A DNA stretch of 52,599 nucleotides, taken from the NCBI GenBank assembly GCA_028224115.1, contig JAOIVP010000002.1, positions 1 to 52,599 on the forward strand, in the 5' to 3' direction. Positions 1 through 8,332 of this stretch are shown here, in pieces. A program made the position numbers and the translations under genes. The number at the start of each line of letters is the position of its first letter. Position 1 is the first letter of the stretch. The notes under the pieces are model-generated. The model had not been told where the DNA came from. It saw only the letters and a program-made list of their open reading frames with translations, and made no database searches. The DNA is from Candidatus Pelagibacter sp. Lineage in GTDB: Bacteria; Pseudomonadota; Alphaproteobacteria; Pelagibacterales; Pelagibacteraceae.

Positions 1-1248
1 GTAAACAGTAAAACTTTTCTTTCCAGTAAAAATTTCAATATCAAGATCAATATTTTCATTTTTCATGTACTCAGAAGCTTTTGTTTCATCATAGCCCTGA
101 TGTAATTTTCCATCTTGTACAATTTTCAAATTCCCAAATTTAATTAAAAGTTTTTTCAAATTTATTTTTGGTCCAGCTTTACCTATTGCCATAATTATTC
201 TGCCCCAGTTAGGATCTTCGCCAGCAATTGCAGTTTTAACTAATGGAGAATTGGCGATTGAAAGAGCAATCTGCTTTGCCTCTATTTCAGATTTACACTT
301 TTTAACATTAACGGTGACAAACTTAGAAGAGCCCTCCCCATCTGAAACCACTCTTTTTGCTAGATTTAACAAAACCTTATTTAAGGACTTATCAAAATTT
401 TGAATTTTTTTGTCATTTATATTTTTTATTTGGGCATTATCTACTTCACCAGTTGCAAAAATAGTTGCCATATCATTGGTGCTTGTGTCACCGTCGCAAG
501 TTATAGCATTAAAAGTTGTTGATATATTTTTTTTAAGTAGCTTATTTAAAATATCATTTGATAGTTTTGCATCTGTAAAAACATAAGCTAATGTAGTTGC
601 CATATTGGGATGGATCATCCCAGAGCCTTTTGCTATTCCATAAATCTTAATTTTTTTATTTGCAATTGTACATTCTTCCATTGCTAACTTGGGCTTAGTA
701 TCAGTTGTCATGATACCAAGAGCAGCTTTCATCCAAATAAATTTATTTTGAGTATATTTAATTTTATCAATTAAACGTGGGATTTGATGAGAAATTTTTT
801 CATAGGGATAAGGTTCCCCAATAGTTCCCGTACAACCAAACATTATATCTTTTGAGGAAATTTTTTTTGGACTATCTTCATCTTGCTCTTGTTTTTTAGT
901 TAATTCTGATGAAATGATATCTGATAATTTTTTTAAACTTTCATATCCTTGTTTGCCAGTAAAGGCATTGGCATTCCGAGTATTAACTAGAAGAGAATAA
1001 ATTCTTTTACTATTTTGATTTAAATTCCATTTAATATTTTCAGATATTATTTTTGACTGCGTGTAAACTGACGCATAATTTGCTCCTTCTCTAAAATAGA
1101 ACATGGATAAGTCATCTCTATTATCATTATACAAATTTGCACTGATAACAGAAATAGACAGACCATCAACATGATCAAGGTCTTGAAAATCAATCATTCT
1201 GGCATTTTTTGATTTTGAAGATAAAAAGTTTGATAAATTAATTCCCAT
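1..1248 (-). CDS. argJ: Bifunctional glutamate N-acetyltransferase / ornithine acetyltransferase (partial)
   Basis: ArgJ moves the acetyl group from N-acetylornithine to glutamate, recycling acetyl in arginine synthesis. The reading frame is open from an ATG at 1248 to the window edge (416 codons). The family needs only slightly more, so roughly the last 15-20 residues lie outside. The autoproteolysis region reads GSGMIHPNMATT, matching the family signature KGxGMIxPNMAT; the Thr after Ala is the expected nucleophile that splits the chain into two subunits. It is divergent from secA with a 65-base spacer, an arrangement common in alphaproteobacteria. argB, argD and argF are also in this window but in separate units. 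Identification is secure. Confidence 0.95.
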   Translation of the reverse strand, partial: MGINLSNFLSSKSKNARMIDFQDLDHVDGLSISVISANLYNDNRDDLSMFYFREGANYASVYTQSKIISENIKWNLNQNSKRIYSLLVNTRNANAFTGKQGYESLKKLSDIISSELTKKQEQDEDSPKKISSKDIMFGCTGTIGEPYPYEKISHQIPRLIDKIKYTQNKFIWMKAALGIMTTDTKPKLAMEECTIANKKIKIYGIAKGSGMIHPNMATTLAYVFTDAKLSNDILNKLLKKNISTTFNAITCDGDTSTNDMATIFATGEVDNAQIKNINDKKIQNFDKSLNKVLLNLAKRVVSDGEGSSKFVTVNVKKCKSEIEAKQIALSIANSPLVKTAIAGEDPNWGRIIMAIGKAGPKINLKKLLIKFGNLKIVQDGKLHQGYDETKASEYMKNENIDLDIEIFTGKKSFTVY

Positions 1249-1313
1249 AGTGTTTAAAATAATTATTTAATACATATATTAAACAATATAAGTAAAGAAT
1301 AAATCAAATACTC

Positions 1314-3878
1314 ATGTTTAATCCTTTAAAGCTAATTACAAAATTTATTAAATCTAGCAATCAAAAAGAGTTAGATAGAATAGGCAAAATTGTAAAAACA
1401 ATAAATTCACTTGAGCATGAATTTAAAAAACTTGATGACTTAGATTTTCCAAAAAAAACCCAAGAATATAAAGAGTTAATTAAACAAGGAAAAACCTTGG
1501 ATGAACTTTTGCCACAGGCATTTGCATTGGTAAGAGAGGCTTCAAAACGAACTCGAAATGAAAGACATTTTGATGTTCAAATAATTGGAGGAGTTGTTCT
1601 TCACGAGGGTAAGATTGCCGAAATGAGAACTGGAGAGGGAAAAACTCTTACAATTTCTCTTGCTGCATATTTAAATGCTCTAACTGAAAAAAGTGTTCAT
1701 ATTGTTACAGTGAACGATTACCTCGCCAAAAGAGACTCCATAGAAATGGGGCAAATCTATAACTTTTTAGGTTTATCGTCTGGTTACATAAATAATGATC
1801 AAGATGATATGGAGCGTAAGAAAAATTACAATTGTGATATTACTTACGCAACAAATAGTGAGTTAGGTTTTGATTACCTAAGAGACAACATGAAACTTTC
1901 TGAACAAGAAATAGTTCAAAGAGAACATTTTTTTTCTATTGTTGACGAGATTGACTCTTGTCTTATTGATGAAGCTAGAACACCGCTAGTTATATCAGGT
2001 TCAGCTGAAGATAAAACAGCCCAATATCTTGCAGTTGATAATTTAGTCAAAGGTTTAAAAAATGAAGACTATGAAATAGATGAAAAGGAAAAAAGTATTC
2101 TTTTAACTAATGAAGGAATTAATAACGTGGAAAAAATTTTTTCTAATGCTGGAATATTAAAAAACAACAATTTCTATGATCCTGAAAATTTACAATTAGT
2201 CCATCATGTCAATCAAGCGCTACGCGCCAATCATTTATTTGAGAAAGGGAAAGACTATATTGTTAAAGATGGAAGTTTAAAGATCATAGATGAGCTTACA
2301 GGTAGAATACTTGAGGGTAGAAGATTTGGTGATGGTTTACATCAGGCCTTAGAAGCAAAAGAAAAAATTAATATTCAAGCAGAAAATCAAACCTTAGCCT
2401 CTATAACTTATCAAAATTATTTTAAACTTTATAAAAAAATATCTGGTTGTACTGGTACTGCTGCAACAGAATCAGAAGAGTTTTTTGAAATTTACAATCT
2501 ACAAGTCGTAATAATTCCAACAAATAATGAAATGATCAGAGAAGATTATAATGATCAAATATTTAGAACAGAGATAGAAAAAAATAATGCAATTATTAGC
2601 AAAATAATTGAACGTCATGAAATAGGTCAACCTATATTAATTTTTACATCTAGTATTAATAAATCTGAAGTTTATTCAGATCTATTAAAAAAAAAGAACA
2701 TCAAACACGTAGTTTTAAACGCTAAAAATCATGAAAACGAAGCAGACATAATTGCTAACGCTGGTAAAGAAAAATCGGTAATCATCACAACAAGCATCTC
2801 AGGAAGAGGAGTGGATATTCAGCTTGGTGGTAAAAAAGGATCAATCTTAGAAGATCAACTGCAAATTGATAAAACTAAAATCAAATCTTTAGGGGGATTA
2901 TTTGTTATCGGAACCGAGAGAATGGAGTCTCGAAGAGTAGATAATCAAGCGAGAGGAAGATCTGGAAGACAAGGCGATGAGGGTAGCTCCATCTTTTATG
3001 TAAGTCTAGAAGACGATTTAATGAGAATTTTTGGATCAGAGTCTATGAATAAAATGCTTGAAAAATTGGGACTTAAAGATGGAGAAAGTATTGATCATCC
3101 ATGGATCAATAAAGCTCTTGAAAGAGCACAGCAAAAAGTTGAAGCCAGAAACTTTGATATTAGAAAAACCTTAATAAAATTTGATAATGTTTTAAATGAT
3201 CAAAGACATGTCGTGTTTTCTCAGCGAAAAAATGCAATGAATAGTCAAAGCATATTTGACTATTCAGATGAATTTTTGAAAGAAATTATTGAAGACATCA
3301 TCAAATTAAAAATCCAAAATTTATCAAATCCAAAAAGTAATGAGTTTAGTAATCGTTTAAGACAGATTGTTGGTAAAAGTTTTGAAGAGGGTGAATTAAA
3401 AGAAATAATTGCTTCAAAAGATGATGAAATAAAAACAAAAATTACAAATAAGTTTTTAAAGTCTAGAGAAGATCGTATTAAACTTTTAGGAGAAGATCAT
3501 GCAAAAGAAATTGAAAAAAGAATTTTCTTACAATCAATCGATCTTAATTGGAAATCTCATATTCAGTATCTTGAACAGCTGAGACAAGTAATTGGATTAA
3601 GATCGTACGGCCAGCGAGATCCTTTGATTGAATACAAAAAAGAAGCATTTGATTTATTTTCTAATTTACTTGAAAAATTAAAATTAGATTATGTTACAAT
3701 TTTAATGAATTTAAAAGTTGAAACACAATCAGACCAAGTCACAAATACACAAAATAAAATTGAAATAGATAATAACCCAAAATGTCTTTTAATTTTAAGT
3801 AAAGGAAAAAAAATATCTAGAAACGATAGATGTGAAGCAACAGGAAAAAAGTTTAAAAATTGTTGTGGTGCTTTATAA
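1314..3878 (+). CDS. secA: Preprotein translocase ATPase SecA
   Basis: SecA is the motor that drives unfolded preproteins through SecYEG at the inner membrane. The 854-residue protein has the Walker A segment MRTGEGKT (about residues 104-111), a Walker B region DEIDSCLIDEAR, and the helicase-type segment GRSGRQGDEG in the second nucleotide-binding fold. Length is normal for alphaproteobacteria. The C-terminal metal-binding tail is recognisable (ISRNDRC...GKKFKNCCG) but altered. The usual CxCGSG is shortened to CEATG, leaving Cys840, Cys850 and Cys851 and losing the second cysteine ligand. It converges on accA with only three bases between stop codons and no visible terminator. Confidence 0.98.
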   Translation: MFNPLKLITKFIKSSNQKELDRIGKIVKTINSLEHEFKKLDDLDFPKKTQEYKELIKQGKTLDELLPQAFALVREASKRTRNERHFDVQIIGGVVLHEGKIAEMRTGEGKTLTISLAAYLNALTEKSVHIVTVNDYLAKRDSIEMGQIYNFLGLSSGYINNDQDDMERKKNYNCDITYATNSELGFDYLRDNMKLSEQEIVQREHFFSIVDEIDSCLIDEARTPLVISGSAEDKTAQYLAVDNLVKGLKNEDYEIDEKEKSILLTNEGINNVEKIFSNAGILKNNNFYDPENLQLVHHVNQALRANHLFEKGKDYIVKDGSLKIIDELTGRILEGRRFGDGLHQALEAKEKINIQAENQTLASITYQNYFKLYKKISGCTGTAATESEEFFEIYNLQVVIIPTNNEMIREDYNDQIFRTEIEKNNAIISKIIERHEIGQPILIFTSSINKSEVYSDLLKKKNIKHVVLNAKNHENEADIIANAGKEKSVIITTSISGRGVDIQLGGKKGSILEDQLQIDKTKIKSLGGLFVIGTERMESRRVDNQARGRSGRQGDEGSSIFYVSLEDDLMRIFGSESMNKMLEKLGLKDGESIDHPWINKALERAQQKVEARNFDIRKTLIKFDNVLNDQRHVVFSQRKNAMNSQSIFDYSDEFLKEIIEDIIKLKIQNLSNPKSNEFSNRLRQIVGKSFEEGELKEIIASKDDEIKTKITNKFLKSREDRIKLLGEDHAKEIEKRIFLQSIDLNWKSHIQYLEQLRQVIGLRSYGQRDPLIEYKKEAFDLFSNLLEKLKLDYVTILMNLKVETQSDQVTNTQNKIEIDNNPKCLLILSKGKKISRNDRCEATGKKFKNCCGAL

Positions 3879-3881
3879 ATT

Positions 3882-4979
3882 TTAAAACAAACTAAAAGCA
3901 ATAAGCAATAAAACTATTCCAGCAATTATTGATCCAAATAAAACTTTTTTTGATTTAAATATTTTATCAAAATTATTATTTTTAATCGTCAGCGTACTTA
4001 AATCGTCAGAGTTGCTAATAAATCCTTGATTTCTTCCAATTTTTAAAAATTTATTTTTTCTTTCGTTCATTATTTCCTCAGATGATAAATCTTTAAAATA
4101 ATCTAAATTTTTTGATATAGAGACTTTTAAACTTTCTAACATTTGATCCCTGTCTCTATGGGCCCCTCCAAGTGGCTCAGGAATTATCTCATCAATAACT
4201 TTTAATTCTAATAAATCTTTTGCTGAAAGTTTCATTGCTTTTGCAGCATCAAGCATTTTTTTTGGATCTCTCCACAGGATAGTTGCACAGCCCTCTGGTG
4301 AAATTACAGAATAAATTGCATTTTCTAACATAATCACTTTATTTGATGATGCTAATGCTATTGCACCTCCGGAACCTCCTTCTCCGATAATAATTGCTAG
4401 AGTTGGAACACTAAGTTCCATGCAGCACTCGATTGATTTAGCGATAGCCTCTGCCTGACCTCTTTCTTCAGCTCCAACGCCTGGATAAGCTCCTGGTGTA
4501 TCAATAAATGATATTATCGGAATGTTAAATTTATTTGCTAAATTCATTAATCGAATTGTTTTACGATAACCTTCGGGTCTCATCATTCCAAAATTTCTTT
4601 CAATTCTAGTTTCTAAGTTTTCACCTTTTTCCTGGCCTATTACTAAAACTGATGTGCCATTAAATTTTGCAAATCCTGTTAAAACAGATTTATCCTCACC
4701 ATAAAAACGATCTCCTGACAAAGAAATAAAATCATCAAACAAATTATCGATAAAAAACTTAGATTTAGGTCTATCCTCATGACGAGCAACCATAGTAGTT
4801 TGCCAAGGATCAAGGTGGGAATAGATATCTTTTAATTTTTCATCAAGCTCAGCTTGTGTGCTAGATATTTTTTGAGTGTCTACCTCTGAAAGACCATCTT
4901 GGTTATACGGGTCTTTTAATTTATCTATCTCTGACTCTAAATTTTTAATATCTGTTTCAAAATTAAGATAATTTTTCAT
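3882..4979 (-). CDS. accA: Acetyl-CoA carboxylase carboxyltransferase subunit alpha, with C-terminal membrane segment
   Basis: AccA pairs with AccD (encoded at 25917-26846) to transfer carboxyl from carboxybiotin to acetyl-CoA, giving malonyl-CoA for fatty acids. The motifs TPGAYPGVGAEERGQAEAIA and GEGGSGGAIALAS are typical of the carboxyltransferase alpha fold. The family is usually near 320 residues; this one has 365. The extra C-terminus carries a charged, Asn/Lys-rich linker and ends in a strongly hydrophobic 20-residue stretch (about 346-365, rich in Ile, Leu, Val and Phe) preceded by lysines. That looks like a tail anchor in the inner membrane. The extension is in frame with no sign of sequencing error. 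Confidence 0.95.
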   Translation of the reverse strand: MKNYLNFETDIKNLESEIDKLKDPYNQDGLSEVDTQKISSTQAELDEKLKDIYSHLDPWQTTMVARHEDRPKSKFFIDNLFDDFISLSGDRFYGEDKSVLTGFAKFNGTSVLVIGQEKGENLETRIERNFGMMRPEGYRKTIRLMNLANKFNIPIISFIDTPGAYPGVGAEERGQAEAIAKSIECCMELSVPTLAIIIGEGGSGGAIALASSNKVIMLENAIYSVISPEGCATILWRDPKKMLDAAKAMKLSAKDLLELKVIDEIIPEPLGGAHRDRDQMLESLKVSISKNLDYFKDLSSEEIMNERKNKFLKIGRNQGFISNSDDLSTLTIKNNNFDKIFKSKKVLFGSIIAGIVLLLIAFSLF

Positions 4980-5090
4980 GATTTGTTTATAATAGAAACT
5001 TAAATTATAAAAAAGGCAATAAAATGATAGTTAAGATTATTTTTTAGCATTATTAATTGACTTAAAATATTAAAACGATACAAATTTCTA

Positions 5091-5240
5091 ATCGGGAGAG
5101 ACTAATAACAATTTAGCGCCGAAGGAGCAACCACCCCGGAAACTCTCAGGCAAAAGGACCGATCAAAGCATAACACTCTGGAAAGAGATTAATTTCCGCC
5201 GAAGGAGCAAAACTCTCAGGCAAAAATACAGATGGGGTAA
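5091..5240 (+). promoter_or_regulatory. Tandem glycine riboswitch upstream of glcB
   Basis: Two glycine-aptamer copies follow each other. Copy 1 (5091-5163) is closed by ATCGG pairing with CCGAT and holds the core strings GCGCCGAAGGAGCAA and AACTCTCAGGCAAAAGGACC. Copy 2 (about 5174-5240) repeats GCCGAAGGAGCAA and AACTCTCAGGCAAAA, closed by TCTG/CAGA. The linker is about 10 bases. The second aptamer ends about 10 bases before the glcB ATG and a GGGG run at 5234-5237 lies in its 3' strand. Control at ribosome access therefore looks more likely than a terminator, and no terminator hairpin is visible. A glycine riboswitch controlling malate synthase has been described in SAR11 bacteria, where glycine can enter central metabolism through glyoxylate. 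Confidence 0.95.
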
Positions 5241-5250
5241 CAAAAGTGCT

Positions 5251-7413
5251 ATGCCTGATAAATATATAAATATTCATACTCTTAAAGTTTCTGAAAGTTT
5301 GTTAAACTTTGTTAATGAAGAACTATTAACAGATACAGGTGTATCACCCGATAAATTTTGGTTAGGGTTTGAGAAAACTGTTAACGAACTTGAGCCTAAA
5401 AATAGAGAATTAATCAACTTTAGAGAAATTTTACAAAAAAAAATTGATGACTGGCATATTAAAAATAAAGGCAATGAAATTAAACTAGATGAATATAAAA
5501 AATTTTTACTTGAAATTGGATATTTGAAAGAAGAAGGAGCAGATTTTTCAATAGAAACAGAAAATGTAGATGACGAGATAACAAAAATAGCTGGACCACA
5601 ACTAGTCGTACCTATAATGAATGCGCGTTATGCTCTCAACGCAGCAAATGCAAGATGGATGAGTTTATACGATAGTCTTTATGGAACTGATGTTATAGAG
5701 CAATCTGAAGACAGTGTATCTGAAAGATATGATCCATTAAGAGGTGAGATGGTCATTAAATATTCAAGAGATTTTTTAGATAAGCATTTTCCACTTAAAA
5801 ATCTAAGTTGGCATAAAATTACAAGTATTGCTGTTAAAGAAGGTAAGTTAAAAATTTTAAAAGGAGCTGATATATTTGATTTAGCTGAAGAACAAAAATT
5901 TATTGGTCATAGGGGGGAAGCTGATAACCCTTCAGCAGTTATATTAAAAAATAATAACTTACATATTGAAATTTTAAGAGATTCTAGAGCTTTTAGTGCT
6001 CAACAAGATCATGCAGGGATCAGTGACATAATTTTAGAAGCTGCTGTATCAACAATTTGTGATAACGAAGATAGTGTTGCGGCGGTGGATGCTGAAGATA
6101 AAGTTATTTGTTATAAAAACTGGCTTGGTTTGATGAAGGGTAATCTTAAAACACAGTTCGAAAAAGATGGAAAATTATTTGAAAGAAAATTAAATCCAAA
6201 TAGAAGCTATGTTTCAAAAGATGGCAAAGGACTTAAGTTGCATGGAAGAAGTTTATTATTAGTTAGAAACGTAGGTCACTTAATGACAAATCCTTCAATA
6301 ATTTTAAGTAATGGTAACGAAGTACCCGAGGGTATTATGGATGCATTCATAACAGTAGCTGCGGCAATTCATGATTTAAAAAATAAAACAAATTCTAGAA
6401 CAGGATCAATCTACATAGTAAAACCAAAAATGCATGGGCCAGATGAGACTGAATTTACAGATTTAATTTTTTCTAAAGTTGAGGAAGTATTGGGTTTAAA
6501 AAAATATACTTGCAAAATAGGAATTATGGATGAAGAGAGAAGAACATCATCAAATTTAAAAGAATGCATTAGAACTTTAAAAAATAGAGTTTTCTTTATT
6601 AACACTGGATTTTTAGACAGAACGGGTGATGAAATGCATACTTCAATGGAAGCTGGACCCATGATCAAGAAAGGAGATATGAAATCTTCTAAATGGATTT
6701 TAGCATATGAAAATAACAACGTTGATGTTGGATTAAAATGTGGTTTATCAGGAAAAGCTCAAATTGGAAAAGGGATGTGGGCAATGCCAGATAAGATGAA
6801 AGATATGATGGAGCAAAAGACAGGACATTTAAAAGCAGGAGCTAATTGTGCATGGGTTCCCTCTCCAACAGCCGCTGCTTTGCATTCATTACACTATCAC
6901 GAAATAAATATCTTTGATGAGCAAAAAAAAATTTCAAAAAGAGAAAGGGCAAAACTAGATGATCTTTTAACAGTTCCTGTTGCAAACAGACCAAATTGGT
7001 CTGTAGAAGACATTAACAATGAAATATCAAATTCAGCACAAACATTACTTGGTTATGTAGTTAGATGGATTGATCAAGGTGTAGGATGCTCTAAAGTTCC
7101 AGATATTAATAATATTGGACTTATGGAAGATAGAGCAACACTTAGAATCTCTTCACAACATATTGCTAATTGGATACACCACGGAATTACAACTAAAATT
7201 CAAGTTATGGAAATAATGAAAGAAATGGCAAAAATTGTAGATAATCAAAATAAAGCTGACCCAAAATACATTAAAATGAGTGATGATTTTGATAGATCTT
7301 TAGCTTTTAAAACAGCATGTGATTTAATTTTTAAAGGCAAAGAACAACCTTCGGGATACACGGAACCATTGTTGCATCAAAATAGATTAAAAAAAAAACT
7401 TAATCTGAATTAG
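5251..7413 (+). CDS. glcB: Malate synthase G
   Basis: Condenses glyoxylate with acetyl-CoA to form malate, the second step of the glyoxylate shunt and the route for using glycolate or glycine-derived glyoxylate. The 720-residue length fits the monomeric G isoform. Typical segments are seen: the beta-domain stretch DSVAAVDAEDKV, NPSIIL near residue 345, MKDMMEQKTGHLKAGANCAW, ATLRISSQHIANWIHHG, and the C-terminal GYTEPLLHQNRLKKK. The start follows the tandem glycine riboswitch directly, which argues that glycine sets its expression. The last 14 bases overlap the end of the convergent recR gene. Confidence 0.97.
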   Translation: MPDKYINIHTLKVSESLLNFVNEELLTDTGVSPDKFWLGFEKTVNELEPKNRELINFREILQKKIDDWHIKNKGNEIKLDEYKKFLLEIGYLKEEGADFSIETENVDDEITKIAGPQLVVPIMNARYALNAANARWMSLYDSLYGTDVIEQSEDSVSERYDPLRGEMVIKYSRDFLDKHFPLKNLSWHKITSIAVKEGKLKILKGADIFDLAEEQKFIGHRGEADNPSAVILKNNNLHIEILRDSRAFSAQQDHAGISDIILEAAVSTICDNEDSVAAVDAEDKVICYKNWLGLMKGNLKTQFEKDGKLFERKLNPNRSYVSKDGKGLKLHGRSLLLVRNVGHLMTNPSIILSNGNEVPEGIMDAFITVAAAIHDLKNKTNSRTGSIYIVKPKMHGPDETEFTDLIFSKVEEVLGLKKYTCKIGIMDEERRTSSNLKECIRTLKNRVFFINTGFLDRTGDEMHTSMEAGPMIKKGDMKSSKWILAYENNNVDVGLKCGLSGKAQIGKGMWAMPDKMKDMMEQKTGHLKAGANCAWVPSPTAAALHSLHYHEINIFDEQKKISKRERAKLDDLLTVPVANRPNWSVEDINNEISNSAQTLLGYVVRWIDQGVGCSKVPDINNIGLMEDRATLRISSQHIANWIHHGITTKIQVMEIMKEMAKIVDNQNKADPKYIKMSDDFDRSLAFKTACDLIFKGKEQPSGYTEPLLHQNRLKKKLNLN

Positions 7414-8011
7414 AATTTAAATTAGCTCTATTTTTAAAGGCTGAAAATAAAGTTCCATCGTCTAAATTTTCAATTTCACCACCAACCGGAAGTCCTTGTG
7501 CTAATTTAGTAACTTTAGTGTTAGTATTTTTTAAACTATCCTGAATATAATATGCAGTAGTTTGTCCCTCAACAGTTGCGCTTGTAGCGAGTATAACTTC
7601 TTCGATACCCTCTCTATTTACTCTTTCAACTAGAGAATCAATTAAAAGATCTTCTTTTCTCTGACCTACAGAAGAAATTGTTCCTCCTAAAATATGAAAG
7701 TATCCTTGAAAAATATTTGAGTTTTCAATTGACCACTGATCAGCAATATCTTCAACAACACAAATTTTTGTATATTTTTCTTTCAAACTTTCACAATTAA
7801 CACACCCATTTAAATTAGATTTTAATGAACCACATGAATTACATCTTGTCACATTTTTGTAAACTTGAGCTAATGTACTAGCCATCGGTTTTACTAACTC
7901 ATCACGGTTATTAATAAGTTTAAGAACTATTCTTTTTGCTGACTTAGGTCCTAGACCTGGAAGTTTTGAGATTAATTTTATTAATTCCTCAATCTCACTA
8001 ATATTTTGCAT
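7400..8011 (-). CDS. recR: Recombination mediator protein RecR
   Basis: RecR works with RecO and RecF to load RecA onto SSB-coated single-stranded DNA during gap repair. The 203-residue protein has an N-terminal helix-hairpin-helix (KLPGLGPKSAKRIV), a four-cysteine zinc site (CNSCG...CVNC) and a Toprim domain (ICVVEDIADQWSIE...YHILGGTISS). It is the last gene of the SRP RNA-dnaX-ybaB-recR unit, three bases after ybaB. This order is found across distant bacteria. Its 3' end overlaps that of glcB on the other strand. Confidence 0.96.
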   Translation of the reverse strand: MQNISEIEELIKLISKLPGLGPKSAKRIVLKLINNRDELVKPMASTLAQVYKNVTRCNSCGSLKSNLNGCVNCESLKEKYTKICVVEDIADQWSIENSNIFQGYFHILGGTISSVGQRKEDLLIDSLVERVNREGIEEVILATSATVEGQTTAYYIQDSLKNTNTKVTKLAQGLPVGGEIENLDDGTLFSAFKNRANLNSNSD

Positions 8012-8014
8012 TTA

Positions 8015-8332
8015 TTATAATGGCCATTTAAAACCAGGTATTCCAAAACCACCTGTGGCTTTTGAAATCTCTTCAGTGGTCTTTGTTTTTAATTGTGATT
8101 TTGCACTATTGTGAGCAGCAACAATTAAATCCTCAATAATTGTTTTATCTTCTTTAATAATCTCATCAGATAGTTCAATTTTTTGCATTTCACCTTCCCC
8201 ATCAAGAGTAATTTTTACTGAATTTGATCCAGAAACTCCTTCAGCTTTTATCTCCTTAATTTTTTCTTGGCTTTCTTTCATTTTAGCCTCTAGCTCCTTA
8301 GCTTTATCTAAAATCTTAGTAAAATCAGTCAT
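8015..8332 (-). CDS. YbaB/EbfC-family nucleoid-associated protein
   Basis: A small DNA-binding dimer of the YbaB/EbfC family, about 105 residues. It begins MTDFTKILDKAKELEAKMKE and includes the family stretch GEGEMQKIELSDEI. I chose the ATG at 8332 rather than the in-frame ATG at 8353. A Shine-Dalgarno sequence (AGAGG) lies seven bases before it and family members start at the coiled helix. This start overlaps the end of dnaX by eight bases, implying translational coupling. Linkage to dnaX and recR is the usual one and suggests a repair or nucleoid role; the exact function in this lineage is not known. Confidence 0.92.
   Translation of the reverse strand: MTDFTKILDKAKELEAKMKESQEKIKEIKAEGVSGSNSVKITLDGEGEMQKIELSDEIIKEDKTIIEDLIVAAHNSAKSQLKTKTTEEISKATGGFGIPGFKWPL

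Noticed and set aside
3689..3901. Minus-strand 70-codon frame with a hydrophobic N-terminus at the secA/accA junction
   Set aside because: Lies almost wholly within secA coding sequence on the other strand; shadow frame.
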